The notes: a model not told the origin generated them from the letters alone. A DNA stretch of 64,000 nt from Salsuginibacillus halophilus (GCF_003014715.1 NZ_PYAV01000002.1:124001-188000); one strand, 5' to 3'. Positions 41,285 through 51,222 are shown, counted from the first letter of the stretch. Numbers and translations are program-made.

Positions 41285-42079
41285 TTAATCCCCAATAAAT
41301 GATTCTTTCACCCGCTGCCAAAATGGGAAGGGACGAAAACGAGCAAACCGTATTTTCTCTTCAGCAACGCGGCACTGAATTGATTTAATTTTTTTATCCA
41401 CCATTGAATGGTGATCGATCGTAATTTGCATATCTACATCATTTAATGGCTTGATTAATGTTGTGTGGTGTTGTGGTAAAATAAGCGGCGAGCCAATTGT
41501 TCGGTAAATACGGTTATTAATTGATGCCATTTCAGCAATTTGCAATGATTCTAGAGATGGATGCAGGATGGCACCATTGAGCGCTTTATTGTAAGCCGTG
41601 CTTCCGGAGGGCGTTGAGATGCACAACCCGTCTCCTCGGAATGTTTCAAACAGCTCACCTTTGATTTCCACGTTGGCTACAAGCGAACCCTCCATCGTCT
41701 TTAATGTACATTCATTTAAGGCTAAATAGCGGTCAGAGCTCTCTCCACCATAGTGTCGCACGACAACTTCAAGCAGGGGGTACTCTACAATTTGAAACGG
41801 TGTTTTGGCGATGTGAATAACTAAACGTTCAATTTCTTCAGGTTTCCAGTCTGCGTAAAAGCCTAAATGGCCTGTATGTACGCCAACAAAGCTTGTATCA
41901 TCAAGCCGGTGACTGTAGCTGTGAAATGCATGCAAAAGTGTACCATCACCGCCTACGGAAATGACAATTTCAGGTTCTTGTTCATCAAGTTCCAAACCAA
42001 AATCCGTTAAGTATTCTTCCGCACGTTTACGTAAAGCTTCAGACGTTTCATCCCCTCGGGAAGTAACAAAAAATTTCAT
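41285..42079 (-). CDS. nadK: NAD kinase
   Basis: 264-aa ATP-NAD kinase making NADP. Motifs: [15 protein letters not shown] (the GGDGT catalytic loop), ALNECTLKT (NE/D motif), [19 protein letters not shown] (TPTGSTAY type), and [10 protein letters not shown]. Length is typical of the short Gram-positive enzyme. It lies between the (p)ppGpp synthetase and the pseudouridine synthase with 20-base gaps, conserved with B. subtilis ppnKA. Firm. Confidence 0.94.
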   Translation of the reverse strand: MKFFVTSRGDETSEALRKRAEEYLTDFGLELDEQEPEIVISVGGDGTLLHAFHSYSHRLDDTSFVGVHTGHLGFYADWKPEEIERLVIHIAKTPFQIVEYPLLEVVVRHYGGESSDRYLALNECTLKTMEGSLVANVEIKGELFETFRGDGLCISTPSGSTAYNKALNGAILHPSLESLQIAEMASINNRIYRTIGSPLILPQHHTTLIKPLNDVDMQITIDHHSMVDKKIKSIQCRVAEEKIRFARFRPFPFWQRVKESFIGD

Positions 42080-42099
42080 AACTTCCTCCTTTATGCCGC

Positions 42100-42735
42100 T
42101 TAATTGTCCGGCTTGTTTTCTTCACGCTTTTTCGTAATAATTTCCTGGGCTTCTCGAACTTCGCCTTTAATTTTTGACATCTCTTCATCAAGATTAAAGG
42201 CTGCTTCAGCAGCTCGCTCGAGCCGGCGTTGAATATCGACAGGGATTTCACCGCTATATTTATAGTTTAATGAATGCTCAATCGTAGCCCAGAAATTCAT
42301 CGCAAGCGTACGTATTTGAACTTCCGCACGTACATCTTTCATCCCTTCAATTGTATGAACTGGATACTCAATGACAAGATGATACGACCGGTATCCGCTT
42401 TCCTTTTTCTCTTTCACATAATCACGCTCTTCGACGATAGCAAAGTCTTCACGTTCACTAAGCATGTGAACAACCGTATCAATATCACTTACAAACTGAC
42501 AGACAATCCGGATACCGGCAATATCAAGCATATCTTCTTCAATTTGATCAAGCGGAATCTGCTTTCGTTTTGCTTTTTCTATAATGCTAGAAACAGGTTT
42601 AACCCTTCCGGTTACAAACTCAATCGGGGTGTGCTTAGATGAAAGCTCATACTGTTCACGCAGCCCTTTTAATTTTGTCTTTAGCTCTTCCACCGCCTGT
42701 CGGTACGGTGCCAAAAAATTATCCCAGCGATTCAC
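42100..42735 (-). CDS. relQ: Small alarmone synthetase, RelQ/SAS1 type (YjbM)
   Basis: 211-aa single-domain (p)ppGpp synthetase without the HD hydrolase. Conserved blocks: [57 protein letters not shown] (substrate loop, Tyr stacking on guanine) and [23 protein letters not shown] (catalytic Glu). A C-terminal helix drives tetramerisation in the family. It raises alarmone under cell-envelope or alkaline stress in B. subtilis. Second gene of the yjbL-to-yjbO operon. Confidence 0.93.
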   Translation of the reverse strand: MNRWDNFLAPYRQAVEELKTKLKGLREQYELSSKHTPIEFVTGRVKPVSSIIEKAKRKQIPLDQIEEDMLDIAGIRIVCQFVSDIDTVVHMLSEREDFAIVEERDYVKEKKESGYRSYHLVIEYPVHTIEGMKDVRAEVQIRTLAMNFWATIEHSLNYKYSGEIPVDIQRRLERAAEAAFNLDEEMSKIKGEVREAQEIITKKREENKPDN

Positions 42736-42753
42736 GAATATCCCCTCCTGTGA

Positions 42754-43134
42754 CTACATATCGGCTGCTTCTGAAAATGCAGCTGTCACTGCCTGCTCCA
42801 TTTCTTCCCCGTAGTTGTTATTCCCCGGAATATTATGAAGCAAAAAGTCAAGTTCTTCATGAAACCCGGTTAATTCAACCTCCGGGGCTGCAGCAAACAC
42901 AAACGGCACCCGCTCCGCTCGGCTTTTTTCAATCTGTGGCCATACACTTTCCGGAAGACGAACTTGAATAAAACCATCGCCGTCCATAATGTATACAAAC
43001 GCTAAATCATTTGAATCTGTCAGCAGACGTTCTGTTGGCTGCAACTGTTGAATCTCCTCTTCCGTTCCCTCTTTTGTATACATATAATACGTGCCATTTT
43101 CATATTCAACCTTGTCTACATTGTATTGTCCCAT
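42754..43134 (-). CDS. yjbL: UPF0738 protein (YjbL-like)
   Basis: 126-aa acidic cytoplasmic protein, unknown function. Blocks YENGTYYMYTKEGTEEEIQQL, PTERLLTDSNDLAFVYIMDG and FIQVRLPESVWPQI fit the UPF0738 family. It begins the operon with the alarmone synthetase, 18 bases upstream of it, and faces away from the CYTH gene. The conserved pairing with relQ suggests a linked role, not demonstrated. Confidence 0.8.
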   Translation of the reverse strand: MGQYNVDKVEYENGTYYMYTKEGTEEEIQQLQPTERLLTDSNDLAFVYIMDGDGFIQVRLPESVWPQIEKSRAERVPFVFAAAPEVELTGFHEELDFLLHNIPGNNNYGEEMEQAVTAAFSEAADM

Positions 43135-43239
43135 TATACATCACCTCAAAAATATCGTTTTTACACTTGGCACCTGCACAATTCGAACTCGCTGTGAGAT
43201 AATTAACGAGGATCAAGATCCCAAGAAAGGAGATACATC

Positions 43240-43833
43240 ATGAGCCGCGAATTAGAAGTCGAAGGAAAAAACTTACTTACATTTGAAGAACTGTGCCGGG
43301 TCCAAGCTTACTTTCATGTAGCAGATACAGCCTTTACTACACAGCGCAATCATTATTTTGACACAGCTCAATTTCAATTAAAAGAGAAAGGATGTGCGTT
43401 AAGGCTTCGCGAAAAAAATGAGAAGCTGACATTAACTTTAAAAGTACCGCATGAGGAAGGTTTAATGGAGTATCATCAAGCGCTTGAAAGCAATGAAGCA
43501 AAAGCTGTTCTTGAAGCTGAAACCTTCCCAACTGGAGAGATCGAACAGGTATTTCAAACAGAGCTGAACCTTGAACTTGCAGCTTGTCGCTACTTAGGAA
43601 CACTGACTACCTCTCGTGCAGAAGTTGAAGCGGAAAATGGTACGTTTGCGTTGGATGATAACACCTATCTTGACACTTCAGACTGCGAACTTGAATTTGA
43701 GGGAACGACACGTGCACACGTCAATGAAGTTCTTTCGTCTTTACTTCATGAACTTAACATTCCTGTACGAGACACGCCGAATAAAATTCAACGTTTTTTT
43801 CAAAGAAAAGAACTTCTTAAACAAGAAGGCTGA
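43240..43833 (+). CDS. yjbK: CYTH-domain triphosphate-binding protein (YjbK)
   Basis: 197 aa with the CYTH (adenylate cyclase/thiamine triphosphatase) fold. ELEVEGKN at 4-11 supplies the ExExK motif; YFDTAQFQLKEKGCALRLREKNEKLTLTLKVP holds the paired basic residues of the tunnel; LELEFEGTTRAH the later acidic ligands. Likely hydrolyses or binds inorganic triphosphate; B. subtilis YjbK is placed next to the alarmone synthetase gene, as here (divergent). AAAGGAG precedes the ATG. Confidence 0.9.
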   Translation: MSRELEVEGKNLLTFEELCRVQAYFHVADTAFTTQRNHYFDTAQFQLKEKGCALRLREKNEKLTLTLKVPHEEGLMEYHQALESNEAKAVLEAETFPTGEIEQVFQTELNLELAACRYLGTLTTSRAEVEAENGTFALDDNTYLDTSDCELEFEGTTRAHVNEVLSSLLHELNIPVRDTPNKIQRFFQRKELLKQEG

Positions 43834-43898
43834 CATAGTACTTGCAAATGTCTCCTATTTTGTTATAGTTAAAGAAATTAAAATGTGAGGTGACTGGT

Positions 43899-44579
43899 TT
43901 GCCGTTTTTTGATCAAGCAAGTTGGATGATGCCGCCCGCTCCTTCACAATCTTTACTTTCGATGAGCCAACTTTCACAAAGTGACAGTAATCAAGGACTT
44001 CATCCATCGCAAATGTTCTCACAGCTTTTGCAACAATCGCTTGCAGGTATGCAATCGCAAACGAACGATTCATCGCATACTGCTTTTTCCTTATCACAGT
44101 TACAAACTTCCCCGCATTCAAATGGGATTGCTGAAGCAGAAATTAAAACAAACGAGACCGGCGGTGCAGATGAAATAAGCGTTCATGATAAGGCACCAGC
44201 TTCCATTAACCAGATTGTCTCTGAAGCCGCCAATCGATACAATCTATCTCCTGGATTAATTCATGCTGTGATTGAGCATGAATCAAGTTATAATCCGGAT
44301 GCGAAAAGCCATGCTGGTGCGATGGGCTTAATGCAATTAATGCCTGGAACCGCGCGCTGGCTGAACGTAGACGACCCTTATGACCCTGCTGATAACATTG
44401 ATGGCGGCGCTAAATACTTACGTGATTTACTCGATCAATATGATAATGACCTTGAACATGCACTTGCCGCCTACAACGCCGGCCCGGGTAATGTTGATAA
44501 GTACGGTGGTATCCCACCATTTGCTGAGACAACTCGTTATGTTCCTAACGTCATTGCATCCTATGAGTCGTTTGCTTAA
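43899..44579 (+). CDS. yjbJ: Lytic transglycosylase, SLT family (YjbJ)
   Basis: 226 aa. A Gln/Ser-rich N-terminal region (about 1-105) is followed by a C-type SLT domain: HAVIEHESSYNPDAKSHAGAMGLMQLMPGTA (catalytic Glu in EHESS), GGAKYLRDLLDQYDNDLEHALAAYNAGPGNV. It cleaves peptidoglycan between MurNAc and GlcNAc. No classical signal peptide is visible, as in the B. subtilis protein. TTG 43899 is chosen: GAGGTGA lies 5 bases ahead, and the GTG at 43890 overlaps it. Part of the plus-strand run yjbK-yjbJ-yjbI-spxH. Confidence 0.85.
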   Translation: MPFFDQASWMMPPAPSQSLLSMSQLSQSDSNQGLHPSQMFSQLLQQSLAGMQSQTNDSSHTAFSLSQLQTSPHSNGIAEAEIKTNETGGADEISVHDKAPASINQIVSEAANRYNLSPGLIHAVIEHESSYNPDAKSHAGAMGLMQLMPGTARWLNVDDPYDPADNIDGGAKYLRDLLDQYDNDLEHALAAYNAGPGNVDKYGGIPPFAETTRYVPNVIASYESFA

Positions 44580-44687
44580 AGCAGACGACTCTTTTAAGGC
44601 TTTTCCCTTGAACTTTCCCTTTTATTTGGTTTATGATGCCCGGTAGCTGAATCATCCGGAAATCTTTGAAATGAGGGGATGGCACTC

Positions 44688-45089
44688 ATGCAGGAACAAC
44701 AAACACTCTTTGATTATATCGGAGAAACAAAGCTTCACCAGCTCGTTGATGCTTTTTATGCACGTGTACAGGAGCATCCAGATCTTGCTCCGATCTTTCC
44801 GGACGATTTAACGGAAACTGCTCGTAAGCAGAAACAATTTCTCACACAGTTTTTCGGCGGTCCGCCTTTATATACAGAAGAGCACGGCCACCCTATGCTT
44901 CGTGCACGCCATATGCCGTTTACAATTACACCTGTACGAGCCAGTGCTTGGGTTTTTTGTATGGAAGAAGCAATGGAGGACACAGGCATTGAGGAAGAGG
45001 TACAGGAGCATATGCTGGAGCGTTTAACATTAACTGCAAGGCATATGATTAACTCACCGGATCCAGATGGAGGGACGAGCCATGACTAA
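44688..45089 (+). CDS. yjbI: Truncated haemoglobin, group II (YjbI)
   Basis: 133-aa 2-on-2 globin. LFDYIGETKLHQLVDAFYARV begins the fold, DLAPIFPDD follows, the Phe-Phe-Gly-Gly turn (TQFFGGPPLYTEEHGHPMLRARH, in pieces) and the proximal His in LRARHMPF are clear, and WVFCMEEAM has the group II Trp (G8). In B. subtilis the neighbour YjbH/YjbI pair links haem/redox sensing to Spx. ATG 44688 is preferred over 44679, which overlaps GAGGGG. Its end overlaps spxH by 8 bases. Confidence 0.92.
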   Translation: MQEQQTLFDYIGETKLHQLVDAFYARVQEHPDLAPIFPDDLTETARKQKQFLTQFFGGPPLYTEEHGHPMLRARHMPFTITPVRASAWVFCMEEAMEDTGIEEEVQEHMLERLTLTARHMINSPDPDGGTSHD

Positions 45090-45978
45090 AGATAAGACGT
45101 CCTTAGTTTGCGGTCCAGACGATTGTTCAACAGAGACAAACACAAAGCATGGCCGCGTCGAACTTTACGTGTTTACAGACCCATTATGTCCGGAATGCTG
45201 GGCGTTTGAACCGGTTTTAAAGAAATTAAAAATGGAATATGGTCATTTCATTACCTGTCGTTTCTTTTTGACGAACAGTTTGACCCCCTCTCCTGTCCCG
45301 GAAGAAGATGGAGGAGCAGATCAATTAAAGATGCTCGCTCATCAATGGGAGCGAACAGCAAGCCGGTCCGGCATGTCATGTGACGGGGATTTATGGATGG
45401 AAGACCCGGTCTCTTCAACACACATTCCATCACTGGCAATTAAAGCTGCTGAAATGCAGGGAAGGTGCTTATCCATTAAATTTTTCCGCCGGCTTCGCGA
45501 GCTTCTCTTTCTTCATAAACAAAACATTGAAAAAGAAGAGGTGCTTTTATCTTGTGCCGCGGAAGTCGGTTTAGACCAAGCTGAGTTTTATAAAGACCTT
45601 TACTCAGATGCAGCGGTCAAAGCGTTACAATGCGATATGAAAGCTACAAAAGAAATGGATGTACAAAAAGCGCCTACATTTGTGTTTTTTAATGACGATA
45701 TTGAGGATGCCGGTTTAAAAATCTCGGGGCTTCATAATTACAATGTCTATATTCAAGTGCTGCAAGAAGTACTTGGCTTCGCTCCTGAACCTGAAGAAAA
45801 ACATGACCTCGAAAACTTTTTACAGCTCTATGACTTTGTTGCAACAACCGAAGTAGCTGAAGTCTATGATTGGAGTTTGAAATATGCCGAGTGTCGCTTA
45901 AAACAGCTGCAGCTGCAGCGTAAAGTTGAGCAGGTACCTGTAAAACATGGAACGTTCTGGCGCTACAACACACATTAA
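45082..45978 (+). CDS. spxH: ClpXP adaptor for Spx degradation (YjbH/SpxH)
   Basis: 298-aa DsbA-like protein that presents Spx to ClpXP. The thioredoxin-type CxxC is YVFTDPLCPECWAFEPVLKKL; VQKAPTFVFFNDD is the cis-Pro region. An N-terminal Cys/His segment (VCGPDDCSTE) may bind zinc. The ATG at 45082 has GGAGGGACG ahead and overlaps the yjbI stop, so translation is coupled. Its target, Spx, is encoded at 50753 in this same window. Confidence 0.93.
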   Translation: MTKDKTSLVCGPDDCSTETNTKHGRVELYVFTDPLCPECWAFEPVLKKLKMEYGHFITCRFFLTNSLTPSPVPEEDGGADQLKMLAHQWERTASRSGMSCDGDLWMEDPVSSTHIPSLAIKAAEMQGRCLSIKFFRRLRELLFLHKQNIEKEEVLLSCAAEVGLDQAEFYKDLYSDAAVKALQCDMKATKEMDVQKAPTFVFFNDDIEDAGLKISGLHNYNVYIQVLQEVLGFAPEPEEKHDLENFLQLYDFVATTEVAEVYDWSLKYAECRLKQLQLQRKVEQVPVKHGTFWRYNTH

Positions 45979-46036
45979 AGTCTTACCAATGCATAAACTG
46001 AAGCATAAAGTTGATGCCAGTAGGAGGTCGCCATCA

Positions 46037-46228
46037 ATGCAGCGTAGTTGGATGCTTTTAACGATCGGAATGATCGGAACATCTGCAGGTTTTGTACTTT
46101 TTATCCTCGGCCTGCTTCACTTTATGCCTGTATGGATTGGTAGTCTTTTAATGTTTGTGAGCATTTTTGCAACACTCTATTTTTGGAACGAACGGAAAAG
46201 GTTTAAAGGTTTTCATCTGAAACAATAA
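46037..46228 (+). CDS. Small two-helix membrane protein (63 aa)
   Basis: ATG at 46037 after AGGAGGT. Two hydrophobic helices (MLLTIGMIGTSAGFVLFILG and FMPVWIGSLLMFVSIFATLYF) and a basic C-terminus (NERKRFKGFHLKQ). 58 bases after spxH, same strand, before a terminator, so likely the last gene of that run. No family recognised. Confidence 0.65.
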   Translation: MQRSWMLLTIGMIGTSAGFVLFILGLLHFMPVWIGSLLMFVSIFATLYFWNERKRFKGFHLKQ

Positions 46229-46262
46229 AGAGAGCCGAGGCAGAAGCCTTGGCTCTCTTTAT
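46227..46262. terminator. Bidirectional terminator
   Basis: AAAGAGAGCCGAGGC/GCCTTGGCTCTCTTT stem (one G-U) with loop AGAA, flanked by A and T runs; serves the small membrane gene (+) and the lipoprotein gene (-). Confidence 0.9.
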
Positions 46263-46544
46263 TTATGATGATGCGTCTTTTTCCAGTTCTTCACCTTTAA
46301 TACCAGTTGGTCCAAGTTCTGTATTTTCTCCGTTGCTGGACGGTTCAGGAGTGCTGCGCTCACCGTATTTTTCAGCCTCCTGTTCTGCACGGCTGCGGTA
46401 TTCTTCAAGCGGCATCAGCTCGTATTCAACCTCGCTATTCACACTGGGTGTTTCCAAATAATTATCACTTTCACCCTCAGAATTACACCCTGTACAAACG
46501 ACGAGCAACCCTAGAAGTATTTTCAGTATCACAGCCCGGTGCAT
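46263..46544 (-). CDS. Small lipoprotein (93 aa), unknown function
   Basis: Signal helix ILKILLGLLVVCTGC with lipid-anchor Cys at 20, then an acidic, Glu/Ser-rich disordered mature part (EYELMPLEEYRSRAEQEAEKYGERS). AAAAGGAGGCGG precedes the ATG. Short acidic lipoproteins are common in halophilic Bacillaceae; no family recognised. Single gene. Confidence 0.65.
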   Translation of the reverse strand: MHRAVILKILLGLLVVCTGCNSEGESDNYLETPSVNSEVEYELMPLEEYRSRAEQEAEKYGERSTPEPSSNGENTELGPTGIKGEELEKDASS

Positions 46545-46651
46545 GGTACCGCCTCCTTTTCCTTAATACAATCATAAGAAAAAGCAGGCAACAAAGGCAT
46601 CACAGCGTGGTAACAATCGTGTTAAATGATATTATCATCTGTTTACATCTT

Positions 46652-48472
46652 TCAGCTGTCAACTTGTTCGATTAAACGCTCCATCTCCTCGAGTGTCTCT
46701 TCAAACACTTTCATAGCTTGTTCAATTGGGGCTTTTTCAGTCATATCGACCCCTGCTTTTTTCAACAAGTCTATCGAATAATTCGATCGTCCGGAAGAAA
46801 TAAAGGAGAGATAACGCTCAACCGCCGGCTGTCCCTCTTCTAATACTTGTTTAGATAAAGCAGCAGCAGCACTAAAGCCTGTTGCGTACTGATATACATA
46901 AAAATTCATATAAAAGTGTGGGATACGGGCCCACTCAAGCGATATATCCTCATCTACAACCAAATCCGGGCCAAAGTACTTTTCGTTTAGCTCATAGTAC
47001 CACTGGTTGAGTTGATCTGGTGTGAGCGGAACACCTGCTTCTGCTTTTTCATGGATAAGCTGTTCAAACTCAGCAAACATTGTCTGTCGAAAGACGGTGC
47101 CACGGAAATCTTCAAGAAAATGATTGAGTAAATACATCCGTTGTTTAATATTTTCTGTTTGCTCGAGCAAGTATTGATTTAACAACATTTCGTTCAGTGT
47201 AGAAGCAACTTCGGCTACAAAAATCGTATAACCACTATACGTCGATGGTTGATGTTCATTTGTGTAATAACTATGCAGCGAGTGGCCTAGTTCATGAGCC
47301 AACGTAAACAAAGAGTTCACATCATCCTGCCAATTCATTAAAATGTAAGGCTTTGTGCCGTAAGCACCGGATGAATACGCGCCACTACGTTTTCCTTCAT
47401 TCTCATACACATCAATCCACCGGTCTTGAAAACCTTCTTTCAAACGGTTCACATACGTATCTCCAAGTGGCGCTAAACCGTTGACAATTAATTCTTGCGC
47501 GCGTTCATACGTTACATCCATATCAGCATCTTTGACAAGCGTTGTATATAAATCATATGGATGCAGCTCATCTACTTTTAATACACGTTTACGAAGTTGT
47601 ACGTAACGATGCAGCAAGTGTAAGTGTTCATTAACAGTTTCAACAAGTTGATCATACACTTTTTCAGGAATATGGTTTTTACTTAAAGCTGCTTCACGTG
47701 CTGAACTGTAGTTTCTTGCTTTTGCATAAAACAAGTTCCGTTTCACTTGTCCACTTAAAGTTCCTGCAAATGTATTTTCATAAGTTTTATACGTTTGATA
47801 AACATTGAAAAAGGCAGATTTGCGCACTTCACGGTCATCGCTTTTTAAAAGACGCAACAGTCGTCCGTGCGTAATCTGAATGTCTTCGCCTTCCTCGTCT
47901 TGAATAACTGGAAAATTTAAATCTGCATTATTCAATAAACCGAATGTATTGGCTGGTGCCGTAGTCACTTCGGCCGCTTTTGCAAGCAAAGATTCTTCAG
48001 CCGGAGAAAGTACATGAGCCCGCGTTTGATTAAGTTCATCAAGTGCATGCTTATATAACGCTAAACCTTCATGATTTTGAAGAAAAGACTGAATCTTTTC
48101 TTCAGGAATAGATAAAATCTCCGGTTCTAAAAATGACATAGCCTGACCAGCTTCACTTGCAAGCCGTTCCGCCCGATCATTTAAGCCTTGATAGTACGAG
48201 TTTGTCGTGTCCTGATCATAACGCATATGAGCGTATACAAACACACGGGATAAGCGCTCTTCAATGGTGTCGCTCATTGCAAGCGCCTCATATAATTGTC
48301 CGCTTGAATCTCCTAGCGTTCCTTCAAATTTTGTCATTTGCTGCAAAAGCTGTTGTACAGCTGCAAACTCTTCTTCCCACGCCTCTTCATTTTGAAAAAT
48401 TGCTTTTAAATCCCACGTATAAGCTTCATCCATTTCTTCACGCTTTGGCAGCGCTGTCGTTTGACTACTCAT
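46652..48472 (-). CDS. pepF: Oligoendopeptidase F
   Basis: 606-aa M3B zinc metallopeptidase cutting peptides of about 7-17 residues in the cytoplasm. Zinc motif TLAHELGHSLHSYY (HExGH) with the downstream Glu in FVAEVASTLNEMLL. Other family blocks: AYTWDLKAIFQNEEAWEEE, AVLSPAEE-type AHVLSPAEESLLAKAAE, KRSGAYSSGAYGTKPYILMNW. Located between coiA and the spxH run, as in B. subtilis. AAGGGAG precedes the ATG. Confidence 0.95.
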   Translation of the reverse strand: MSSQTTALPKREEMDEAYTWDLKAIFQNEEAWEEEFAAVQQLLQQMTKFEGTLGDSSGQLYEALAMSDTIEERLSRVFVYAHMRYDQDTTNSYYQGLNDRAERLASEAGQAMSFLEPEILSIPEEKIQSFLQNHEGLALYKHALDELNQTRAHVLSPAEESLLAKAAEVTTAPANTFGLLNNADLNFPVIQDEEGEDIQITHGRLLRLLKSDDREVRKSAFFNVYQTYKTYENTFAGTLSGQVKRNLFYAKARNYSSAREAALSKNHIPEKVYDQLVETVNEHLHLLHRYVQLRKRVLKVDELHPYDLYTTLVKDADMDVTYERAQELIVNGLAPLGDTYVNRLKEGFQDRWIDVYENEGKRSGAYSSGAYGTKPYILMNWQDDVNSLFTLAHELGHSLHSYYTNEHQPSTYSGYTIFVAEVASTLNEMLLNQYLLEQTENIKQRMYLLNHFLEDFRGTVFRQTMFAEFEQLIHEKAEAGVPLTPDQLNQWYYELNEKYFGPDLVVDEDISLEWARIPHFYMNFYVYQYATGFSAAAALSKQVLEEGQPAVERYLSFISSGRSNYSIDLLKKAGVDMTEKAPIEQAMKVFEETLEEMERLIEQVDS

Positions 48473-48595
48473 TTGTCATCTCCCTTTCAATCGTTAAGAA
48501 TGTTGGTCATGTTGTTATGTATCACTGAGGTTATTTTTAAGAAGATACACCTCTCACTTTATTTTAACGGACGATTTCTTATTCGACCAAATAAT

Positions 48596-49783
48596 TCAAC
48601 TTAACAAGCGAGTCATATAATTTTTCCACACTTGAACAAGTTGTTGATCGTCATAAAAAGCCTGATCTAAATGCGTGGAAAATAGCTCATCCCCTTGCCA
48701 ACTGAACACTTTTTGGTCCGTATGGCTCACGAGATGCATCTGTTGTAGAAGTTCTTTATACTGCTGCAGTAAGTCTTCAAAAGTTACAGGAGCCAAAGGT
48801 TGGGAACGACTCTGCCACAATTCTTGAGCTTGCAGTTGTCGAAAGGATTTCGTTAATTCATGAAAAGAAACAGATGACTGTTTTTTGACTTGACTTAAAA
48901 GTAAAGTTTGCCAGACATATGAAGGATTAAAAAACGAAGTGGCAAGAGGAAGCGGCCAACCTGCAGCTGAAGGGTACATCGTAAGAGGTTGTTTAAATTG
49001 AGCAGCGAGGTATTGTTGAAAGTTTACTTCGTGATGGCGATTGATCCGCCCGTAACGCTGACGTTTTTTTATCTGCATCAAAACAACTACATGACGGTTT
49101 TCAATCGTTGGTTTTGGAGGCTCTGATAAATAAAAGTAGGACATATGACGAAGTTCAGATATTGAAAAAGCTTGCAAACATTTTTGGGAAGATACCCTGC
49201 CAAGCAAATACCTAAAATAAAAGCTGTTTTGCTTTATATCGAGGTAAATATTGTACGAGCTATTTAATCGGGAATGTCTGCGTAATGAACTGTGCTCATA
49301 AGAAGTCATTGAAGCCATCGGTGAAAGTTGGACGGCGTTTGTTTGCACAGCTTTTCTGACAGGAAAAATCCAGTACGGCTGAATACCTGATTTCATGTAC
49401 TGAATGGTACGAAAGCGAAGTTCCTCTTCTGAAATTGCGGCACATTGAAATTCGAAAGCTGAAGGAGGGCTAGTTGTAGCGCAGAAAACATCCGGGCGCT
49501 GTTTAAGTGTAGGTAAATACCGCTCTAGTTCCGGTGCTAACCTTTGTTTATTTAACCAATCGTACAGCAGAAGCTTACCATGGATATGTTCTTCAGTTTC
49601 TGGTTCAGTGAATATGTGGCAGGCTTGGCGTGGAAGATGAGCGAAATAAGGGCGAATGACTTGTCCTGTTTTCAGTTGGACGCGCTGCGCACAAGCCGGA
49701 CAATAAAACATTTGATCACGTGCTTTTACTGCAGCTGTATCCGCAAACATCAACTTTTTATGATTTGTTTGAGCTATGAGCAT
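48596..49783 (-). CDS. coiA: Competence protein CoiA
   Basis: 395 aa. The N-terminal zinc-ribbon-like segment FYCPACAQRVQLKTGQVIRPYFAH and the nuclease-like region EEHIHGKLLLYDWLNKQ, LEYL-type LERYLPTLKQRPDVF and FEFQCAAISEEELRFRTIQY are the CoiA hallmarks; CoiA is thought to process incoming DNA during transformation. It lies between mecA and pepF exactly as in B. subtilis. The length fits. Presence with mecA suggests retained competence potential. Confidence 0.92.
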   Translation of the reverse strand: MLIAQTNHKKLMFADTAAVKARDQMFYCPACAQRVQLKTGQVIRPYFAHLPRQACHIFTEPETEEHIHGKLLLYDWLNKQRLAPELERYLPTLKQRPDVFCATTSPPSAFEFQCAAISEEELRFRTIQYMKSGIQPYWIFPVRKAVQTNAVQLSPMASMTSYEHSSLRRHSRLNSSYNIYLDIKQNSFYFRYLLGRVSSQKCLQAFSISELRHMSYFYLSEPPKPTIENRHVVVLMQIKKRQRYGRINRHHEVNFQQYLAAQFKQPLTMYPSAAGWPLPLATSFFNPSYVWQTLLLSQVKKQSSVSFHELTKSFRQLQAQELWQSRSQPLAPVTFEDLLQQYKELLQQMHLVSHTDQKVFSWQGDELFSTHLDQAFYDDQQLVQVWKNYMTRLLS

Positions 49784-49840
49784 ATATTACCTCCTTTGCA
49801 ATTATTAAAAATTATACCGAAAAACGTTAAAAAAAACAAA

Positions 49841-49866
49841 AAAAAAGCCCCGTCAATTTACGGGAC
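49841..49866 (-). terminator. Terminator of mecA
   Basis: On the minus strand AGTCCCGT/ACGGGGCT stem (G-U containing) followed by nine T. Confidence 0.85.
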
Positions 49867-49874
49867 TTGAATGC

Positions 49875-50549
49875 TTAGACTGCAAAATAAGTGTAAAACG
49901 TCTTTAACGCTGTTTCATTAGCTACTGTACTGCCATATTCGCGGATACGATGCACAGATACATCTGATTCATCACCATATTCTAAAACGCGACTTACAAT
50001 ATTATCCTGCTCATTTTCCTTAAATGACTCATCGAAGCGGGCATACAAGTAATAACGTCCTTCAAAATGATGAAGTTCATTATGGATGCCTTCTAAAGTT
50101 ACAGCTTGGCTTAGCGCAATAACATCTTCAATGTCGGTGAATGAGAATACAATTTCAAGTTCACCATCGTTCTGCTTTTTCTGACGGTCTTTTTCTTGAT
50201 CATTGCGGCGGAACTGCTGATCTAACAGATCAACAATATTGTCATCAACTGGTTGTTCTTCTCCAGATTGCTCTTGGACCGGAATTTCAAGTTTCACATT
50301 GCCGTCTGATACCTGACCGCGAGTAACAACCATTTCAAGTCCACGGTCTAAAGCCTGCACTTGAATCCAAAGTGGTCCTTCAATTTCAAAATTTTCTTGG
50401 TCGTGAGCTTCATTCATCATTTCGAATAAAAGTTCTTCACCACGTTCACGGTTATACCAAATCTCATCGCGGTCAAAGCCTCTATCTTCAATATCATTGT
50501 ACGTAATGAAAAATTTCAATGTTGAGTCGTTGATTCTTTCAATTTCCAC
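49875..50549 (-). CDS. mecA: Adaptor protein MecA
   Basis: 224-aa ClpC adaptor that targets ComK and other substrates to ClpCP. The N-terminal substrate-binding part is MEIERINDSTLKFFITYNDIEDRGFDRDEIWYN and ELLFEMMNEAH; the acidic linker spans about 95-140; the C-terminal ClpC-binding domain includes ELEIVFSFTDIEDVIALSQAV and YLYARFDE. The start is GTG 50549, with GGAGGG 7 bases ahead, matching the conserved MEIERI. Between spx and coiA as in B. subtilis. Confidence 0.95.
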   Translation of the reverse strand: MEIERINDSTLKFFITYNDIEDRGFDRDEIWYNRERGEELLFEMMNEAHDQENFEIEGPLWIQVQALDRGLEMVVTRGQVSDGNVKLEIPVQEQSGEEQPVDDNIVDLLDQQFRRNDQEKDRQKKQNDGELEIVFSFTDIEDVIALSQAVTLEGIHNELHHFEGRYYLYARFDESFKENEQDNIVSRVLEYGDESDVSVHRIREYGSTVANETALKTFYTYFAV

Positions 50550-50752
50550 GTTGATTCCCTCCCAGAAGGTAAGGTGGATGCGGAGACTATTTTTCAGTCT
50601 CAAATATAGAGTTCTTATTAAGAACTTATTTTGAAGGGTTTCCCCCTATGCTGTCAAGCTTTTTATTACAGAATGCTTGAATCTTTAAAAGCTCATCCGA
50701 CCTTTCTTCATTTTTTGAGGTTACCGGTTCGCCGTTCGTTTAGCATATTTGC

Positions 50753-51148
50753 TTAATTCACAAGTTTTTGTGCTTCTTGTAAATAGTACGTACGAACTTG
50801 ACGCGGTAGGAAGCGACGGATTTCTGCTTCGTTATACCCTACTTGTAGACGCTTTTCATCAAATATAATTGGACGTCGAAGCAGACCTGGATTTTCACTA
50901 ACAAGTTCAAACAATTTCTGCAAAGAAATATCGTCAAAATCAACATCGAGTTCTTGATATACTTTTGAACGTTTCGATACAATTTCGTCGGTGCCGTCTT
51001 CGGTCATCCGTACTACTTCTTTAACTTCCTCAATACTTAAAGGTTCAGTAAACACGTTGCGTTCATAAAACTCGATGTTGTTTTCTTCAAGCCAGCTTTT
51101 CGCTTTTCGACAAGATGTGCAGCTTGGGGATGTTAACAATGTAACCAT
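50753..51148 (-). CDS. spx: Transcriptional regulator Spx
   Basis: 131-aa ArsC-fold regulator that binds the RNA polymerase alpha C-terminal domain and reprograms transcription under disulfide stress. The redox switch CxxC is in [20 protein letters not shown]; the RPI motif is [19 protein letters not shown] with alpha-CTD contact Gly/Arg region preserved. Degraded through SpxH (45082) and ClpXP. A PerR-box-like palindrome lies about 75-90 bases upstream of the start codon. Confidence 0.95.
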   Translation of the reverse strand: MVTLLTSPSCTSCRKAKSWLEENNIEFYERNVFTEPLSIEEVKEVVRMTEDGTDEIVSKRSKVYQELDVDFDDISLQKLFELVSENPGLLRRPIIFDEKRLQVGYNEAEIRRFLPRQVRTYYLQEAQKLVN

Positions 51149-51222
51149 AATTCCCTCTCCTTCCTAAGCTAACCTCAGTTCACTACATATACGTTTTACG
51201 ACTCATTACAATAATAATTATA